DNA of 51,518 bases, from positions 1 to 51,518 of IMG/VR virus record IMGVR_UViG_3300033153_005209. The stretch is one strand, 5' to 3'. The position numbers and the translations under genes are program-made. The stretch's first letter is position 1, and the number at the start of each line of letters is the position of its first letter. Shown in pieces: positions 25,671 through 31,928 of the stretch. The stretch is from a virus. Below the pieces are notes generated by a model that had not been told where the DNA came from, made no database searches, and saw nothing but the letters and a program-made list of their open reading frames with translations.

Positions 25671-25685
25671 TAAAAAACTAAAATT

Positions 25686-25934
25686 ATGATAACAAAAGTA
25701 AAAAACACAACAGGAATCACTATTAAACTAGGAACCTTAGTTTATGGAAAATACAAAGACTCCTGGTTTCAACATTTACTATTTTGGCTTAAGTTAAAGA
25801 AACGAAAAACTTTTACTATAACAGGAATTGTAAAAGCTATAGACATCTCCAAATGGGAAAATGGAGATGTTTTATATTTATATAATGAAGAAATATTAAA
25901 ATTAGATAAGAATGTCCAGTTAAACATTAAATAA
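25686..25934 (+). CDS. Small hypothetical protein (82 aa)
   Basis: First gene of the rightward block. MITKVKNTTGITIKLGTLVY and the later TITGIVKAIDISKWENGDVL read as beta strands of a small barrel, with a basic aromatic loop between (LFWLKLKKRKTF). KPG-like DNA- or RNA-binding barrels look like this, but no family is recognised. Expressed from the divergent promoter; likely early. Confidence 0.6.
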   Translation: MITKVKNTTGITIKLGTLVYGKYKDSWFQHLLFWLKLKKRKTFTITGIVKAIDISKWENGDVLYLYNEEILKLDKNVQLNIK

Positions 25935-26009
25935 ACTGGACTTTTAAGTATTGTTACTCTTAGTAGTAGTAAGTATAACTAAATGTCACCTATATAAATT
26001 TTAAAAATT

Positions 26010-26225
26010 ATGTATGATATAAATAATAAACTTAAAGATGTGCTTGCAGATTATAGTCACATAAATAGTGAGATGTCTACAAAAGAATGTATTAGTAAAA
26101 TACTAGTAATTACATCTCGTACAATACCATATCAAACAGATGGACAGTGGTCTTCAGCTATCCGTAACTCTGAACAATGTAGACGTTACAATGAAACTAA
26201 TATTGAGTATACTAAAATTAAATAA
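26010..26225 (+). CDS. Small hypothetical protein (71 aa)
   Basis: Seventy-one residues: MYDINNKLKDVLADYSHINS, a helical middle, and a polar end (QWSSAIRNSEQCRRYNETNI). It ends one base before the next small membrane protein gene, forming a compact cluster. No function recognised. Confidence 0.5.
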   Translation: MYDINNKLKDVLADYSHINSEMSTKECISKILVITSRTIPYQTDGQWSSAIRNSEQCRRYNETNIEYTKIK

Positions 26226-26226
26226 C

Positions 26227-26436
26227 ATGATAGAAAAAATATTAGACATCGCATTTTCAGGATTTTGGCAATTTGTAGGTATGATAATAATATTAGGCGG
26301 AATAATCAGTGTATTGATTAATTTATGGACTAGATTTATGCGCATGTTGATGGTCAGAAAACATGGATGGCCGCCTGAACATTTGGATGTAGATGGTGAT
26401 TGGAAAGAATACTTCAAAAAGAAGAAATATGAATAA
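26227..26436 (+). CDS. Small membrane protein (69 aa)
   Basis: Start set at ATG 26227 because the longer frame overlaps the preceding gene and lacks the usual A-rich leader. MIEKILDIAFSGFWQFVGMI leads into one transmembrane helix (VGMIIILGGIISVLINLW), then a cytoplasmic tail with RKHGWPPEHLDVDGDWKEYF. The HG-x-PP-x-x-x-D-x-DGD motif is one I associate with small membrane proteins shared by Bacteroidota and their phages; function unknown. The next gene starts inside its final codons. Confidence 0.65.
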   Translation: MIEKILDIAFSGFWQFVGMIIILGGIISVLINLWTRFMRMLMVRKHGWPPEHLDVDGDWKEYFKKKKYE

Positions 26437-26755
26437 AGAGCAAACAATTGCAAGTATAAAACAAAGAATACTTGATGAAAAGAAGAAACATTCTATATTA
26501 GATTAGGCTGAAATTGCGGCTAGAAAGATTTATAGTTCTCATATATTTCCTATATATGATTTAGATTATATAGCAGATTCAGATAAGATAGTAGATTTGA
26601 TAACAGAACTAAGAGATGTATTTCACTTTCCTCCGGAAGATGAATTTACTTCCAATAACTTAGAAAGTTTGTGGGATTTAGAAGAACTAACTGCTAATCC
26701 AGAATATGTATTAAGATCTATTATAGATACTTATAAAAAGTATAAAAAGAAATAA
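26429..26755 (+). pseudogene. ORF interrupted by one in-frame TAG (codon 26 of 108)
   Basis: ATG at 26429 overlaps the end of the previous gene. The frame reads MNKEQTIASIKQRILDEKKK, then HSILD, TAG at 26504-26506, AEIAARKIYSSHIFPIYDL and on for 82 sense codons to TAA at 26753-26755, three bases before the next gene. The region after TAG keeps coding character (FHFPPEDEFTSNNLESLWDL). Without TAG it would be a 108-residue protein. It is either a gene with a nonsense mutation, a read-through gene, or a sequencing error; genome-wide recoding is unlikely because other genes, including the capsid gene, end with TAG. Confidence 0.6.
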
Positions 26756-26757
26756 TT

Positions 26758-27045
26758 ATGAGAATATTAAAAATAAATAGCTTGCCAACAGCTAAAACTT
26801 GGCTAGATAGAGATGAGCTAATGTTACATGCTTGTTTTCAACTTCTGGAAGATTGTATGGAGAAAGAACATGTAGATACTCATTGTAGCTATGATGTACA
26901 TAATAAATTTGTAGAAGAAGTTAGATTTTTATACAAATGGTGGCAGATTAGGAAAAATAAAGAGACTTATACTAATAAAGAATATGAAGAAGATGATAAG
27001 ATGCTTATACGTTTAATGAAAATTCGACGAATGTTATGGACTTAA
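26758..27045 (+). CDS. Conserved phage hypothetical protein (95 aa)
   Basis: The block WLDRDELMLHACFQLLEDCM followed by EKEHVDTHC and FLYKWWQIRKN belongs to a protein type I have seen widely in phages (WxDRDxLMLHACFQLL). Function is unknown; the pattern is mostly helical with a tryptophan pair. It begins two bases after the interrupted ORF. Not membrane-associated. Confidence 0.65.
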   Translation: MRILKINSLPTAKTWLDRDELMLHACFQLLEDCMEKEHVDTHCSYDVHNKFVEEVRFLYKWWQIRKNKETYTNKEYEEDDKMLIRLMKIRRMLWT

Positions 27046-27069
27046 AAATAAACCTAAAACTAAACAACT

Positions 27070-27684
27070 ATGATAGACAATTTTAAATTAATAGAATCAC
27101 TTTTAAAGTTCGATTCAAAAGACATATTTTATTTTTTACAGTTATTACAAAGGAAAAAAGAAAATCCAGATTTACCGAAGTCTGTACGTGTAATTGATAT
27201 TTTCTATATTGATAGTATAGAAAAGTTACAACAACATAAGGAAAGAATTATATCCAAGTGCACTACATTTAAAGCTAGAGCATATATAAACCTGAATAAA
27301 AGGAGCTATAAAAAAGTAGCCTTAGAAGTATTAAAAGAAACTGCAAGATTAATTTCAGAGGAGACTTATAAACCTATAAAGAATGTATGGGATACAGCTT
27401 GTGGTAAAACTTCTGCAGAAACATCTGAAACTAAAACTTGGATTATAGATGTAGATAATAGTGATGTAATGTTTAAGGTAAAACTACTTAAAAAATTAAG
27501 AGATTTACAACCTGTTAATAATAGGTATAGTAAAGTTATAGCAGAAATACCTACACCTAATGGTTATCATTTTATAACAAAGCCATTTAATAAAGCAGAA
27601 TTCAATGAGTTATTCAGTAGGTGGCATACTATACCTAGGCCTGATGTACACACTAACAATCCTACAATACTTTACGCAACGTAA
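27070..27684 (+). CDS. Conserved phage protein, possibly primase-like fold
   Basis: A 204-residue protein. It contains KARAYINLNKRSYKKVALEV, a central strand KTWIIDVDNSD with acidic residues, and IPTPNGYHFITKPFN near the C-terminus, followed by HTNNPTILYAT. The D-x-D strand and the P-N-G-Y-H segment remind one of archaeo-eukaryotic primase-type or related nucleotidyl folds, but the family is generally annotated hypothetical in phages, and I rate the fold idea as weak. Fairly certain coding; start follows an A-rich leader. Confidence 0.65.
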   Translation: MIDNFKLIESLLKFDSKDIFYFLQLLQRKKENPDLPKSVRVIDIFYIDSIEKLQQHKERIISKCTTFKARAYINLNKRSYKKVALEVLKETARLISEETYKPIKNVWDTACGKTSAETSETKTWIIDVDNSDVMFKVKLLKKLRDLQPVNNRYSKVIAEIPTPNGYHFITKPFNKAEFNELFSRWHTIPRPDVHTNNPTILYAT

Positions 27685-27767
27685 AAAATTTTTATATAAT
27701 TTTAAAACTTTATGTATATTAGTTTTCCACTTCTATCCAAGGTAAGTACCCCTACTAATGTAGAGCA

Positions 27768-27782
27768 AGGGGTATATCCCCT
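27768..27782. promoter_or_regulatory. Short GC-rich hairpin in the leader of the 27831 gene
   Basis: AGGGG-TATAT-CCCCT is a perfect 5 bp stem in an otherwise AT-rich 146-base gap. A run TACCCCTA shortly before (27748-27755) could pair with the GGGG as an alternative, so the leader may switch. This lies 49 bases before the start codon. Confidence 0.4.
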
Positions 27783-27807
27783 GGCAAATTTGTAAATAAC
27801 ATAATTC

Positions 27808-27820
27808 TTTAATCTTTAAA
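27808..27820 (+). repeat. TTTAATCTTTAAA leader motif, copy 1
   Basis: Exact 13-base copy (with three further matching bases 5', TTC) ending 10 bases before the ATG at 27831. Other copies lie before the starts at 34683, 34824 and 37122. Probably a translation or early-transcription signal. Confidence 0.55.
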
Positions 27821-27830
27821 ACAAAATTAG

Positions 27831-28307
27831 ATGAAAAAGTTAAGTATTGCTAAAGTTTCTATCTTTGATAGGAATGGAACTGAAATGGCTGCTATCACTA
27901 TAGCTAGTGGCGGCGTATTATTTGTTCGTAAGGACTATTTAGTTAAGAAATGTCGGAACCTTGGTTTGGCATTGAGTGATTTTCTTGGAAATGCTCCTGG
28001 ATTTGTTATCAACAGTGAAGAAGTTCAACTTCGTAAAGAAGGTGAAGTATATTCTTATACTACTGCTGCTGGTGAAGACAGAAAGACCAATCCAATGAAC
28101 CAAGACACTTGGCAAATTGGTAGCTTTGATTTAGCACAAACTGCTGAAGCTACTATATTCTCTAATGCTGCTAGTAAGTTAGCTGAAAGGCTAGAGAGTA
28201 AATTCAGTGCTGTTCTTAATGTAGAACTTGAAGAAGAGTCTACTGAAGAGTCAAAGCCTGAGGTAATCCAAGAGCAAATTATTGTTGATGATGAAGCTGC
28301 TATATAA
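27831..28307 (+). CDS. Abundant-looking hypothetical protein with acidic tail (158 aa)
   Basis: MKKLSIAKVSIFDRNGTEMA starts a beta-rich N-terminal domain (MAAITIASGGVLFVRKDYL; GFVINSEEVQLRKEGEVYSY), then a helical part (AQTAEATIFSNAASKLAERL) and a very acidic end (ELEEESTEESKPEVIQEQ). Acidic-tailed, beta-barrel-like small proteins in phages are often ssDNA-binding; this is only a possibility. The gene has its own leader hairpin, TTTAATCTTTAAA motif and strong terminator, so it is a single-gene transcription unit and its codon use is enriched in GCT/GGT, both suggesting strong expression. Confidence 0.65.
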   Translation: MKKLSIAKVSIFDRNGTEMAAITIASGGVLFVRKDYLVKKCRNLGLALSDFLGNAPGFVINSEEVQLRKEGEVYSYTTAAGEDRKTNPMNQDTWQIGSFDLAQTAEATIFSNAASKLAERLESKFSAVLNVELEEESTEESKPEVIQEQIIVDDEAAI

Positions 28308-28322
28308 TAGTCCTTCATAACT

Positions 28323-28353
28323 ATCCGGAGAGAGTAATCTCTCTGGATTTTTT
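28323..28353 (+). terminator. Intrinsic terminator after the 27831 gene
   Basis: ATCCGGAGAGA (28323-28333) and TCTCTCTGGAT (28338-28348) form an 11 bp stem with one G-T pair and a GTAA tetraloop, followed by TTTTTT. It begins 15 bases after the stop codon. Confidence 0.9.
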
Positions 28354-28394
28354 ATTCTGAAATCAATGACATCCAACATTTAAATTAAAAAGAT

Positions 28395-28547
28395 ATGAAG
28401 AAGAATGAATATGGTGTAATTCTAAAAACTAGCCCATTAGAAAATCCTTGTGAATATTGTAAATATAGAGATTCTGAAACTACTGAAAAACCATGTGTTG
28501 ATTGTCCTGATTTTATAGAATTGGATGAATACTATAAGAAAGATTAA
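28395..28547 (+). CDS. Small Cys4 zinc-knuckle protein (50 aa)
   Basis: Too short to be obvious, but the frame MKKNEYGVILKTSPLENPCE, then YCKYRDSETTEKPCVDCPDF, ends in TAA. Two C-x-x-C pairs (CEYC and CVDC) 13 residues apart make a classical four-cysteine zinc site. Behind an A-rich leader (TTAAAAAGAT) typical here. No function recognised. Confidence 0.55.
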   Translation: MKKNEYGVILKTSPLENPCEYCKYRDSETTEKPCVDCPDFIELDEYYKKD

Positions 28548-28587
28548 TTTGGTCTAATATATAAGGTATAACTTAATTCTTAAAACT

Positions 28588-28770
28588 ATGAGAAATTGTA
28601 TAATACATTGGAAGTCTAAATTTAATGATAATGTTAATGGAGTTAGTTCTAGTAAATTTGCAGAGAAGAAAGCTAAAGAGATAGTCGAAGAATTTAATAA
28701 ACTTTGGCCTGAACTAACTCACTGGTATGAGATGGATTCTAATTCTCTTAATTCTAAAAAACCCGATTAA
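28588..28770 (+). CDS. Small hypothetical protein (60 aa)
   Basis: MRNCIIHWKSKFNDNVNGVS, then KFAEKKAKEIVEEFNKLWPE and LTHWYEMD: a strand followed by a long helix with conserved tryptophans. The stop codon lies within a 10 bp hairpin (28763-28785) that may end the transcript. No family recognised. Confidence 0.55.
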   Translation: MRNCIIHWKSKFNDNVNGVSSSKFAEKKAKEIVEEFNKLWPELTHWYEMDSNSLNSKKPD

Positions 28771-28785
28771 ACAAAGTTTAGTCGG
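28763..28785 (+). terminator. Hairpin over the stop codon of the 28588 gene, possible terminator
   Basis: CCGATTAAAC (28763-28772), loop AAA, GTTTAGTCGG (28776-28785): 10 bp with one T-G pair. The following sequence TTATAACTTTC is only weakly T-rich, so termination may be partial. Confidence 0.45.
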
Positions 28786-28871
28786 TTATAACTTTCAGTA
28801 TCATTACTGTTCAGATTAGAGTGTTCTTAGCCTAAGTGATTTCCTTGATTTCTCTAACTGTTATGAAGTAA

Positions 28872-28948
28872 AACTAGTTGTAATTATTCATAACTGTTTA
28901 AGTGTGCGACCTATTGTAACTAGTTGATTATGAGTAATAACATAATCA
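28872..28948. ncRNA. Possible structured RNA element
   Basis: AACTAGTT occurs at 28872-28879 and 28918-28925 and can pair with itself as an 8 bp closing helix. Partly overlapping it, TGATTATG (28925-28932) and CATAATCA (28941-28948) form a perfect 8 bp hairpin with loop AGTAATAA. No ORF covers this 246-base gap (28771-29017). Confidence 0.35.
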
Positions 28949-29017
28949 TATATCCAAATTCTAAGCAACTGTAAAACGAGCTAATACATAATAATATTGC
29001 TATTTAAAACATTAACT

Positions 29018-29173
29018 ATGGAAACAGATAAAGAGAAAGTATTTGCTTTATTTAATTTGAATGAAAAAGATAAACCTAGAATTTGGAGCTTATATACCAA
29101 TAAAGAAGAAGATATTAATATAGTAACAATTATGTATAGTACTAATACAGTAACTAAACTTGTTACAAACTAA
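29018..29173 (+). CDS. Small hypothetical protein (51 aa)
   Basis: METDKEKVFALFNLNEKDKP, RIWSLYTNKEEDINIVTIMY and a polar end. It has two aromatic strands and normal base composition for this zone, behind the typical leader TTAAAACATTAACT. Too short for firm assignment; function unknown. Confidence 0.45.
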   Translation: METDKEKVFALFNLNEKDKPRIWSLYTNKEEDINIVTIMYSTNTVTKLVTN

Positions 29174-29246
29174 TTATTATATCTAGTATTACAATATATT
29201 GAATGGGTTTAAAACAAATAATATAAAATTTAAAGAAACTTGAATC

Positions 29247-29444
29247 ATGAATAAACAAGAAGTAATAGATTTGATGAAAACAAGTAAGAACGGAAATGAA
29301 TGGGATCAAAATTGTGCCAAAATAAAAGCTGCTTTTGGGAATGCATATCCCGATTATTGGTATTCGGAATTTATTTCATCCGGATTAATGAATAAAATAC
29401 TTAATAACCCGGATGCTGATAAAATTACTCTTAGGACTTTTTAA
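29247..29444 (+). CDS. Small hypothetical protein (65 aa)
   Basis: MNKQEVIDLMKTSKNGNEWD, QNCAKIKAAFGNAYPDYWYS and EFISSGLMNKIL. Helical, with a tryptophan/tyrosine cluster; I recognise this type (short, N-EW-x-x-N-C motif) as recurrent among Bacteroidota and their phages, function unknown. The next small membrane ORF starts two bases after its stop. Confidence 0.55.
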   Translation: MNKQEVIDLMKTSKNGNEWDQNCAKIKAAFGNAYPDYWYSEFISSGLMNKILNNPDADKITLRTF

Positions 29445-29446
29445 TT

Positions 29447-29545
29447 ATGAAAAAGAAATACATTTGGGAATTAAGCTGGTATGTTTTAATAGCTGCTATT
29501 GTAGCAATATCTGCTTATTATTTCAACACTTGGCTATTTAATTAA
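29447..29545 (+). CDS. Single-helix membrane peptide (32 aa)
   Basis: MKKKYIWELSWYVLIAAIVA then ISAYYFNTWLFN: a basic start and one hydrophobic helix, positively charged side inside. Two bases after the previous gene, so co-translated. Tiny phage membrane peptides are common, so this is plausible though short. Confidence 0.45.
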   Translation: MKKKYIWELSWYVLIAAIVAISAYYFNTWLFN

Positions 29546-29570
29546 TAAACAATTAATAATAAGACTCTTG

Positions 29571-29620
29571 CTTGCCATTCGCTCACTGAAAGTGTCGTGA
29601 GCTCTTGCCGAGCTGGCGAG
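29571..29620. ncRNA. GC-rich branched hairpin element
   Basis: In an AT-rich zone these 50 bases are about 58% GC. CTTGCC (29571-29576) pairs with GGCGAG (29615-29620). Inside, GCTCAC (29581-29586) pairs with GTGAGC (29597-29602), and an alternative AGCTC/GAGCT helix (29600-29604 with 29610-29614) competes for the same bases. No ORF covers it. It may be an RNA switch, a small RNA or a remnant of a foreign element. Confidence 0.45.
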
Positions 29621-29726
29621 GTTTCGAAGTTAGTCATTTTTAATTAAATATATTGTAACAGTGAGTAACTATTTTTAGTGTTATAACCAGAAAGTATAAG
29701 TATTAACTAACTAATAACTTAAAATT

Positions 29727-29932
29727 ATGACAAGAAAAGAACATTTAGATTGGTGCAAAGAAAGAGCACTAAAATATGTAGATGATGGAAATTTACAACA
29801 AGCATACACTTCTATGACATCTGATTTAAGTAAACATCCTGAACAACTATTCAATTGGATATGATGTTATTAATGAGTAATCAACTGCATACAGATGCTA
29901 AAATGAGAGATTTTATTAATGGTTTTAATTAA
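29727..29932 (+). pseudogene. Conserved small phage protein split by a frameshift
   Basis: Frame one: MTRKEHLDWCKERALKYVDD, then GNLQQAYTSMTSDLSKHPEQ, ending at TGA 29862-29864. The -1 frame continues with LDMMLLMSNQLHTDAKMRDF and INGFN to TAA at 29930-29932. Together they equal a widespread phage family I recognise by the pattern M-x-R-x-EHL-x-W-x-K-x-RALEYVD...SDL-x-KHP...LGMMLLM...MR-x-FI-x-GFN, about 70 residues. So one base was lost or gained near 29845-29862, or a -1 frameshift joins the halves. No classic slippery heptamer is visible. Confidence 0.7.
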
Positions 29933-29987
29933 AACTCTGTTAGCAATTTATTGCTATTTCAGACATATTTACTAATTTTACAAAACT

Positions 29988-30461
29988 ATGAAAGAACAAT
30001 TAATTTCATTCAAGACAGCTATATTAGCTAGAGAAAAAGGGTTTGACATTCATTGTGATTGGCGATATAATGAATCTGAAAATATACCAACTTATTTTAA
30101 CTGGAGAGATTACAGAGTTGCTGAATGCACATCATGTGATAGAAGTTATGCTTATAAAGCTGTTGAGTATTTATCAGAAAATTATTATGATGTATTTAAT
30201 AATGATGATGAAGGTTTTTATCTTTCAGCTCCAACTCAGTCCCTACTTAAAAAATGGTTAAGAGATAAACATAATATTCAAATAGAGATTGAATTGAATA
30301 CAAAATATATTAAAGACATTTTAACCAATTTATATTCTTATCAAATGTATAAACCTTCTGAACAACTTAAGTTAAGTTGGAAATTTTCTGGTTGTAAGTA
30401 TTTAATTTATGAAGAAGCTTTAGAAAAAGGATTATATGAGGCACTAAAACTAATAAAATAA
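29988..30461 (+). CDS. Conserved Bacteroidota/phage hypothetical protein (157 aa)
   Basis: Begins MKEQLISFKTAILAREKGFD and contains FYLSAPTQSLLKKWLRDKHN followed by IQIEIELN, and ends with YEEALEKGLYEALKLIK. The combination ISF-x-TA-x-LA-x-EKGF, APTQSLLQ/KKWLR and EEALE-x-GL is one I know from many Bacteroidota genomes and their phages, annotated hypothetical. Likely cytoplasmic; role unknown. Confidence 0.7.
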   Translation: MKEQLISFKTAILAREKGFDIHCDWRYNESENIPTYFNWRDYRVAECTSCDRSYAYKAVEYLSENYYDVFNNDDEGFYLSAPTQSLLKKWLRDKHNIQIEIELNTKYIKDILTNLYSYQMYKPSEQLKLSWKFSGCKYLIYEEALEKGLYEALKLIK

Positions 30462-30475
30462 CTAAAACAAATATA

Positions 30476-30555
30476 GCTATTTAGAATAATATAGACAGAA
30501 TAAGTTATCGTATTATTTGAAAGGTTTATTTAAGGTTCGATTCCTTTTAATAGCA
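30476..30555 (+). ncRNA. tRNA-like element with acceptor and T arm, no normal cloverleaf
   Basis: Acceptor-type helix GCTATTT (30476-30482) with TAATAGC (30548-30554), six of seven pairs, followed by A and C. A T arm TAAGG-TTCGATT-CCTTT (30531-30547) has the conserved TTCGA loop. The middle does not make D and anticodon arms; instead AATAATA (30485-30491) pairs with TATTATT (30511-30517). It may be a decayed tRNA or a tRNA mimic, lying in the gap after the 29988 gene. Confidence 0.4.
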
Positions 30556-30560
30556 CAATG

Positions 30561-30703
30561 ATAAACTCTCATCCAATTTGCTGGTGATTAATGTTGAGTC
30601 TTTGTAACACTTAATATTATTTAGAAACATTTAGAAGAACTGTGGTTAGAATCAGTCGAATGCAATGTTTTGTTAACTTCTAGCAGGAGTTATGAGAGTT
30701 TAT
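30561..30703. ncRNA. Possible structured RNA closed by a 12 bp helix
   Basis: ATAAACTCTCAT (30561-30572) is perfectly complementary to ATGAGAGTTTAT (30692-30703). Inside, TAATGTTGAGT pairs with ACTTAATATTA (11 bp with two G-T pairs) and AACTTC pairs with GGAGTT around a TAGCA loop (30675-30691). No ORF of note lies inside. Directly follows the tRNA-like element and precedes the 30733 gene. Confidence 0.5.
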
Positions 30704-30732
30704 TTTAAAATATTAACTAAAAAGATATTATT

Positions 30733-31242
30733 ATGAAAATGAAAGAATTTGATTTAAAATTAGCTATTGCTGGACACCCTCTATGTACTAGAGAAGGTGA
30801 TATTATAGAAGATTTTTATTACTTTAAAAATATTAGGGATGCTTATCCAATATATGCTATAGTAAATAAACTTACTAATACTCACACAACTTTAGGGCAT
30901 TTTTATATAAGTAGAAAAAAAAATAGTAAAGATTTAATGCTAGATGTATCCAAACCTTGGATAAGAGAGCCTAAAATGGGTGATGTTATTGAAGTTAGTA
31001 TTGATGACAGAATTTGGTGTGAAAGAATTTTTATAAAAAAGAGATGCAAAAAAGGTGTAATATGTGTAGATTATAATTTTTCGAAATACTATCAAGAAGA
31101 TAATTCTTTTGATACTAGTTTTTGGACTAATTGGAGATGGCCAATTGAAGATAAATTAGAGATAACTGTAACAATAAATGGCAAATCTGTTAATCCTTCA
31201 GATATTTCTGAAGAAACTTGGAATAATCTGAAAAATAAATAA
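30733..31242 (+). CDS. Hypothetical protein (169 aa), Bacteroidota phage type
   Basis: MKMKEFDLKLAIAGHPLCTR opens with the FDL-x-x-A-x-AG-x-x-x-x-TR pattern that I know from many small proteins in Bacteroidota and their phages. The middle has beta-rich MGDVIEVSIDDRIWCERIFI and CKKGVICVDYNFSKYYQ with aromatic content; the end is WRWPIEDKLEITVTINGK. Function unknown. Flanked by RNA-like elements on both sides. Confidence 0.65.
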   Translation: MKMKEFDLKLAIAGHPLCTREGDIIEDFYYFKNIRDAYPIYAIVNKLTNTHTTLGHFYISRKKNSKDLMLDVSKPWIREPKMGDVIEVSIDDRIWCERIFIKKRCKKGVICVDYNFSKYYQEDNSFDTSFWTNWRWPIEDKLEITVTINGKSVNPSDISEETWNNLKNK

Positions 31243-31251
31243 TAATATCTC

Positions 31252-31339
31252 AAATCACTGAAAGTAAGGACTTGAAACTCTTATTTCTATATAAAGCTTT
31301 ATGAAATAGAAGCTCATATACGTTATAGACAGGTGATTT
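31252..31339. ncRNA. Possible structured RNA closed by a 9 bp helix
   Basis: AAATCACTG (31252-31260) pairs with CAGGTGATTT (31330-31339) with one bulged G. Inside, TATTTC and GAAATA flank the self-complementary ATAAAGCTTTAT, making a long hairpin. The element starts 10 bases after the stop of the 30733 gene. Confidence 0.45.
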
Positions 31340-31356
31340 TATTTAATTTAATAATG

Positions 31357-31513
31357 TAAAAGTATAAATGGCGAAAAATAGACGCTTAAGGAGAAGTAAA
31401 ATTCAAATATTGCACATCGATAGTAAGATAGTGCTGCCTTAGATTAGTTGTTAATTAAGTGGCCATAAATTAACGATCTAAATGTTGTAATGGAACTCAA
31501 CTTTATACTTTTA
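31357..31513. ncRNA. Possible multibranch structured RNA closed by a 12 bp helix
   Basis: TAAAAGTATAAA (31357-31368) is perfectly complementary to TTTATACTTTTA (31502-31513). Inside are GCG/CGC near 31371-31385, TAAGG/CCTTA enclosing GCAC/GTGC, and a 9 bp helix TTGTTAATT/AATTAACGA flanked by AGAT/ATCT. The nested, non-crossing arrangement is what a branched RNA would give. The only ORF inside is a 24-codon one starting at 31369. Confidence 0.5.
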
Positions 31514-31595
31514 TTAATAATCTATGCCTATTCGCTGATACTACAAAGGACTATAGGTCCAGGATAAAGAGAGAGTTAAAACTGGATAGACTTAA
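31514..31595. ncRNA. Possible small structured RNA
   Basis: TCTATGCC (31521-31528) pairs with GGATAGA (31584-31590) with one bulged G, extended by TTAA (31514-31517) with TTAA (31592-31595). Inside, GGAC-TATAG-GTCC (31548-31560) forms a hairpin. It abuts the previous element, so the two may belong to one transcript. Confidence 0.4.
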
Positions 31596-31892
31596 TTTAT
31601 TTTAATACAATGTGTTTTTTCAATTTGACCGAACGAAATTGACTCCACAGGATAGGGATGAAAGCCTGATTAATATTACTTCTTGAAGAATACACGAGAT
31701 ACAATCTGTGCAAGTCAGATGAGTAATTGATATGGATGATATAAATCATATTCTAGTAATTTAAATAATATGCTTGCGGCTTAGTTGCGAGCGATTAGTT
31801 AAAGCTACGATGGTAACGTTACAACCAATTACATTTTAGTGCAAAATAGTAATCTATTTGGTCTACATTAGTAGGTTTAGGTCTATAAATAT
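31596..31892. other. Non-coding stretch with several strong hairpins
   Basis: No ORF. Visible helices: TCAATTT/AAATTGA (31620-31642, 9-base loop); GCTTGC/GCGAGC (31772-31792); ATTACATTTT paired with AAAAT-A-GTAAT (31828-31853, 10 bp with one bulge, AGTGC loop). ATTACT/AGTAAT and ATGAT-ATAA-ATCAT lie between. It probably continues the structured RNA zone and supplies the upstream region of the 31929 gene. Confidence 0.45.
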
Positions 31893-31900
31893 TATATTTG
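31893..31900 (+). promoter_or_regulatory. Candidate -7 box (TATATTTG) for the 31929 gene
   Basis: Exact TAnnTTTG match 29 bases before the ATG at 31929. It argues that this ATG, not the one at 31905, is the start, because transcription would begin about 31907. The -33 position is weak (TTTAG). Confidence 0.45.
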
Positions 31901-31928
31901 TAAGATGCTCAAACTAAAATTATATAAA

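Noticed and set aside
26429-26755. Genome-wide recoding of TAG as glutamine
   Set aside because: The capsid gene, the gene before TerL, the Sak4-like gene and the 31929 gene end with TAG in positions that fit normal gene ends; only one ORF needs read-through.
31369-31443. A 24-codon basic ORF (MAKNRRLRRSKIQ) inside the structured region
   Set aside because: Its start codon immediately follows the closing helix; it has no leader of the usual kind, and the nested helices explain the sequence better.
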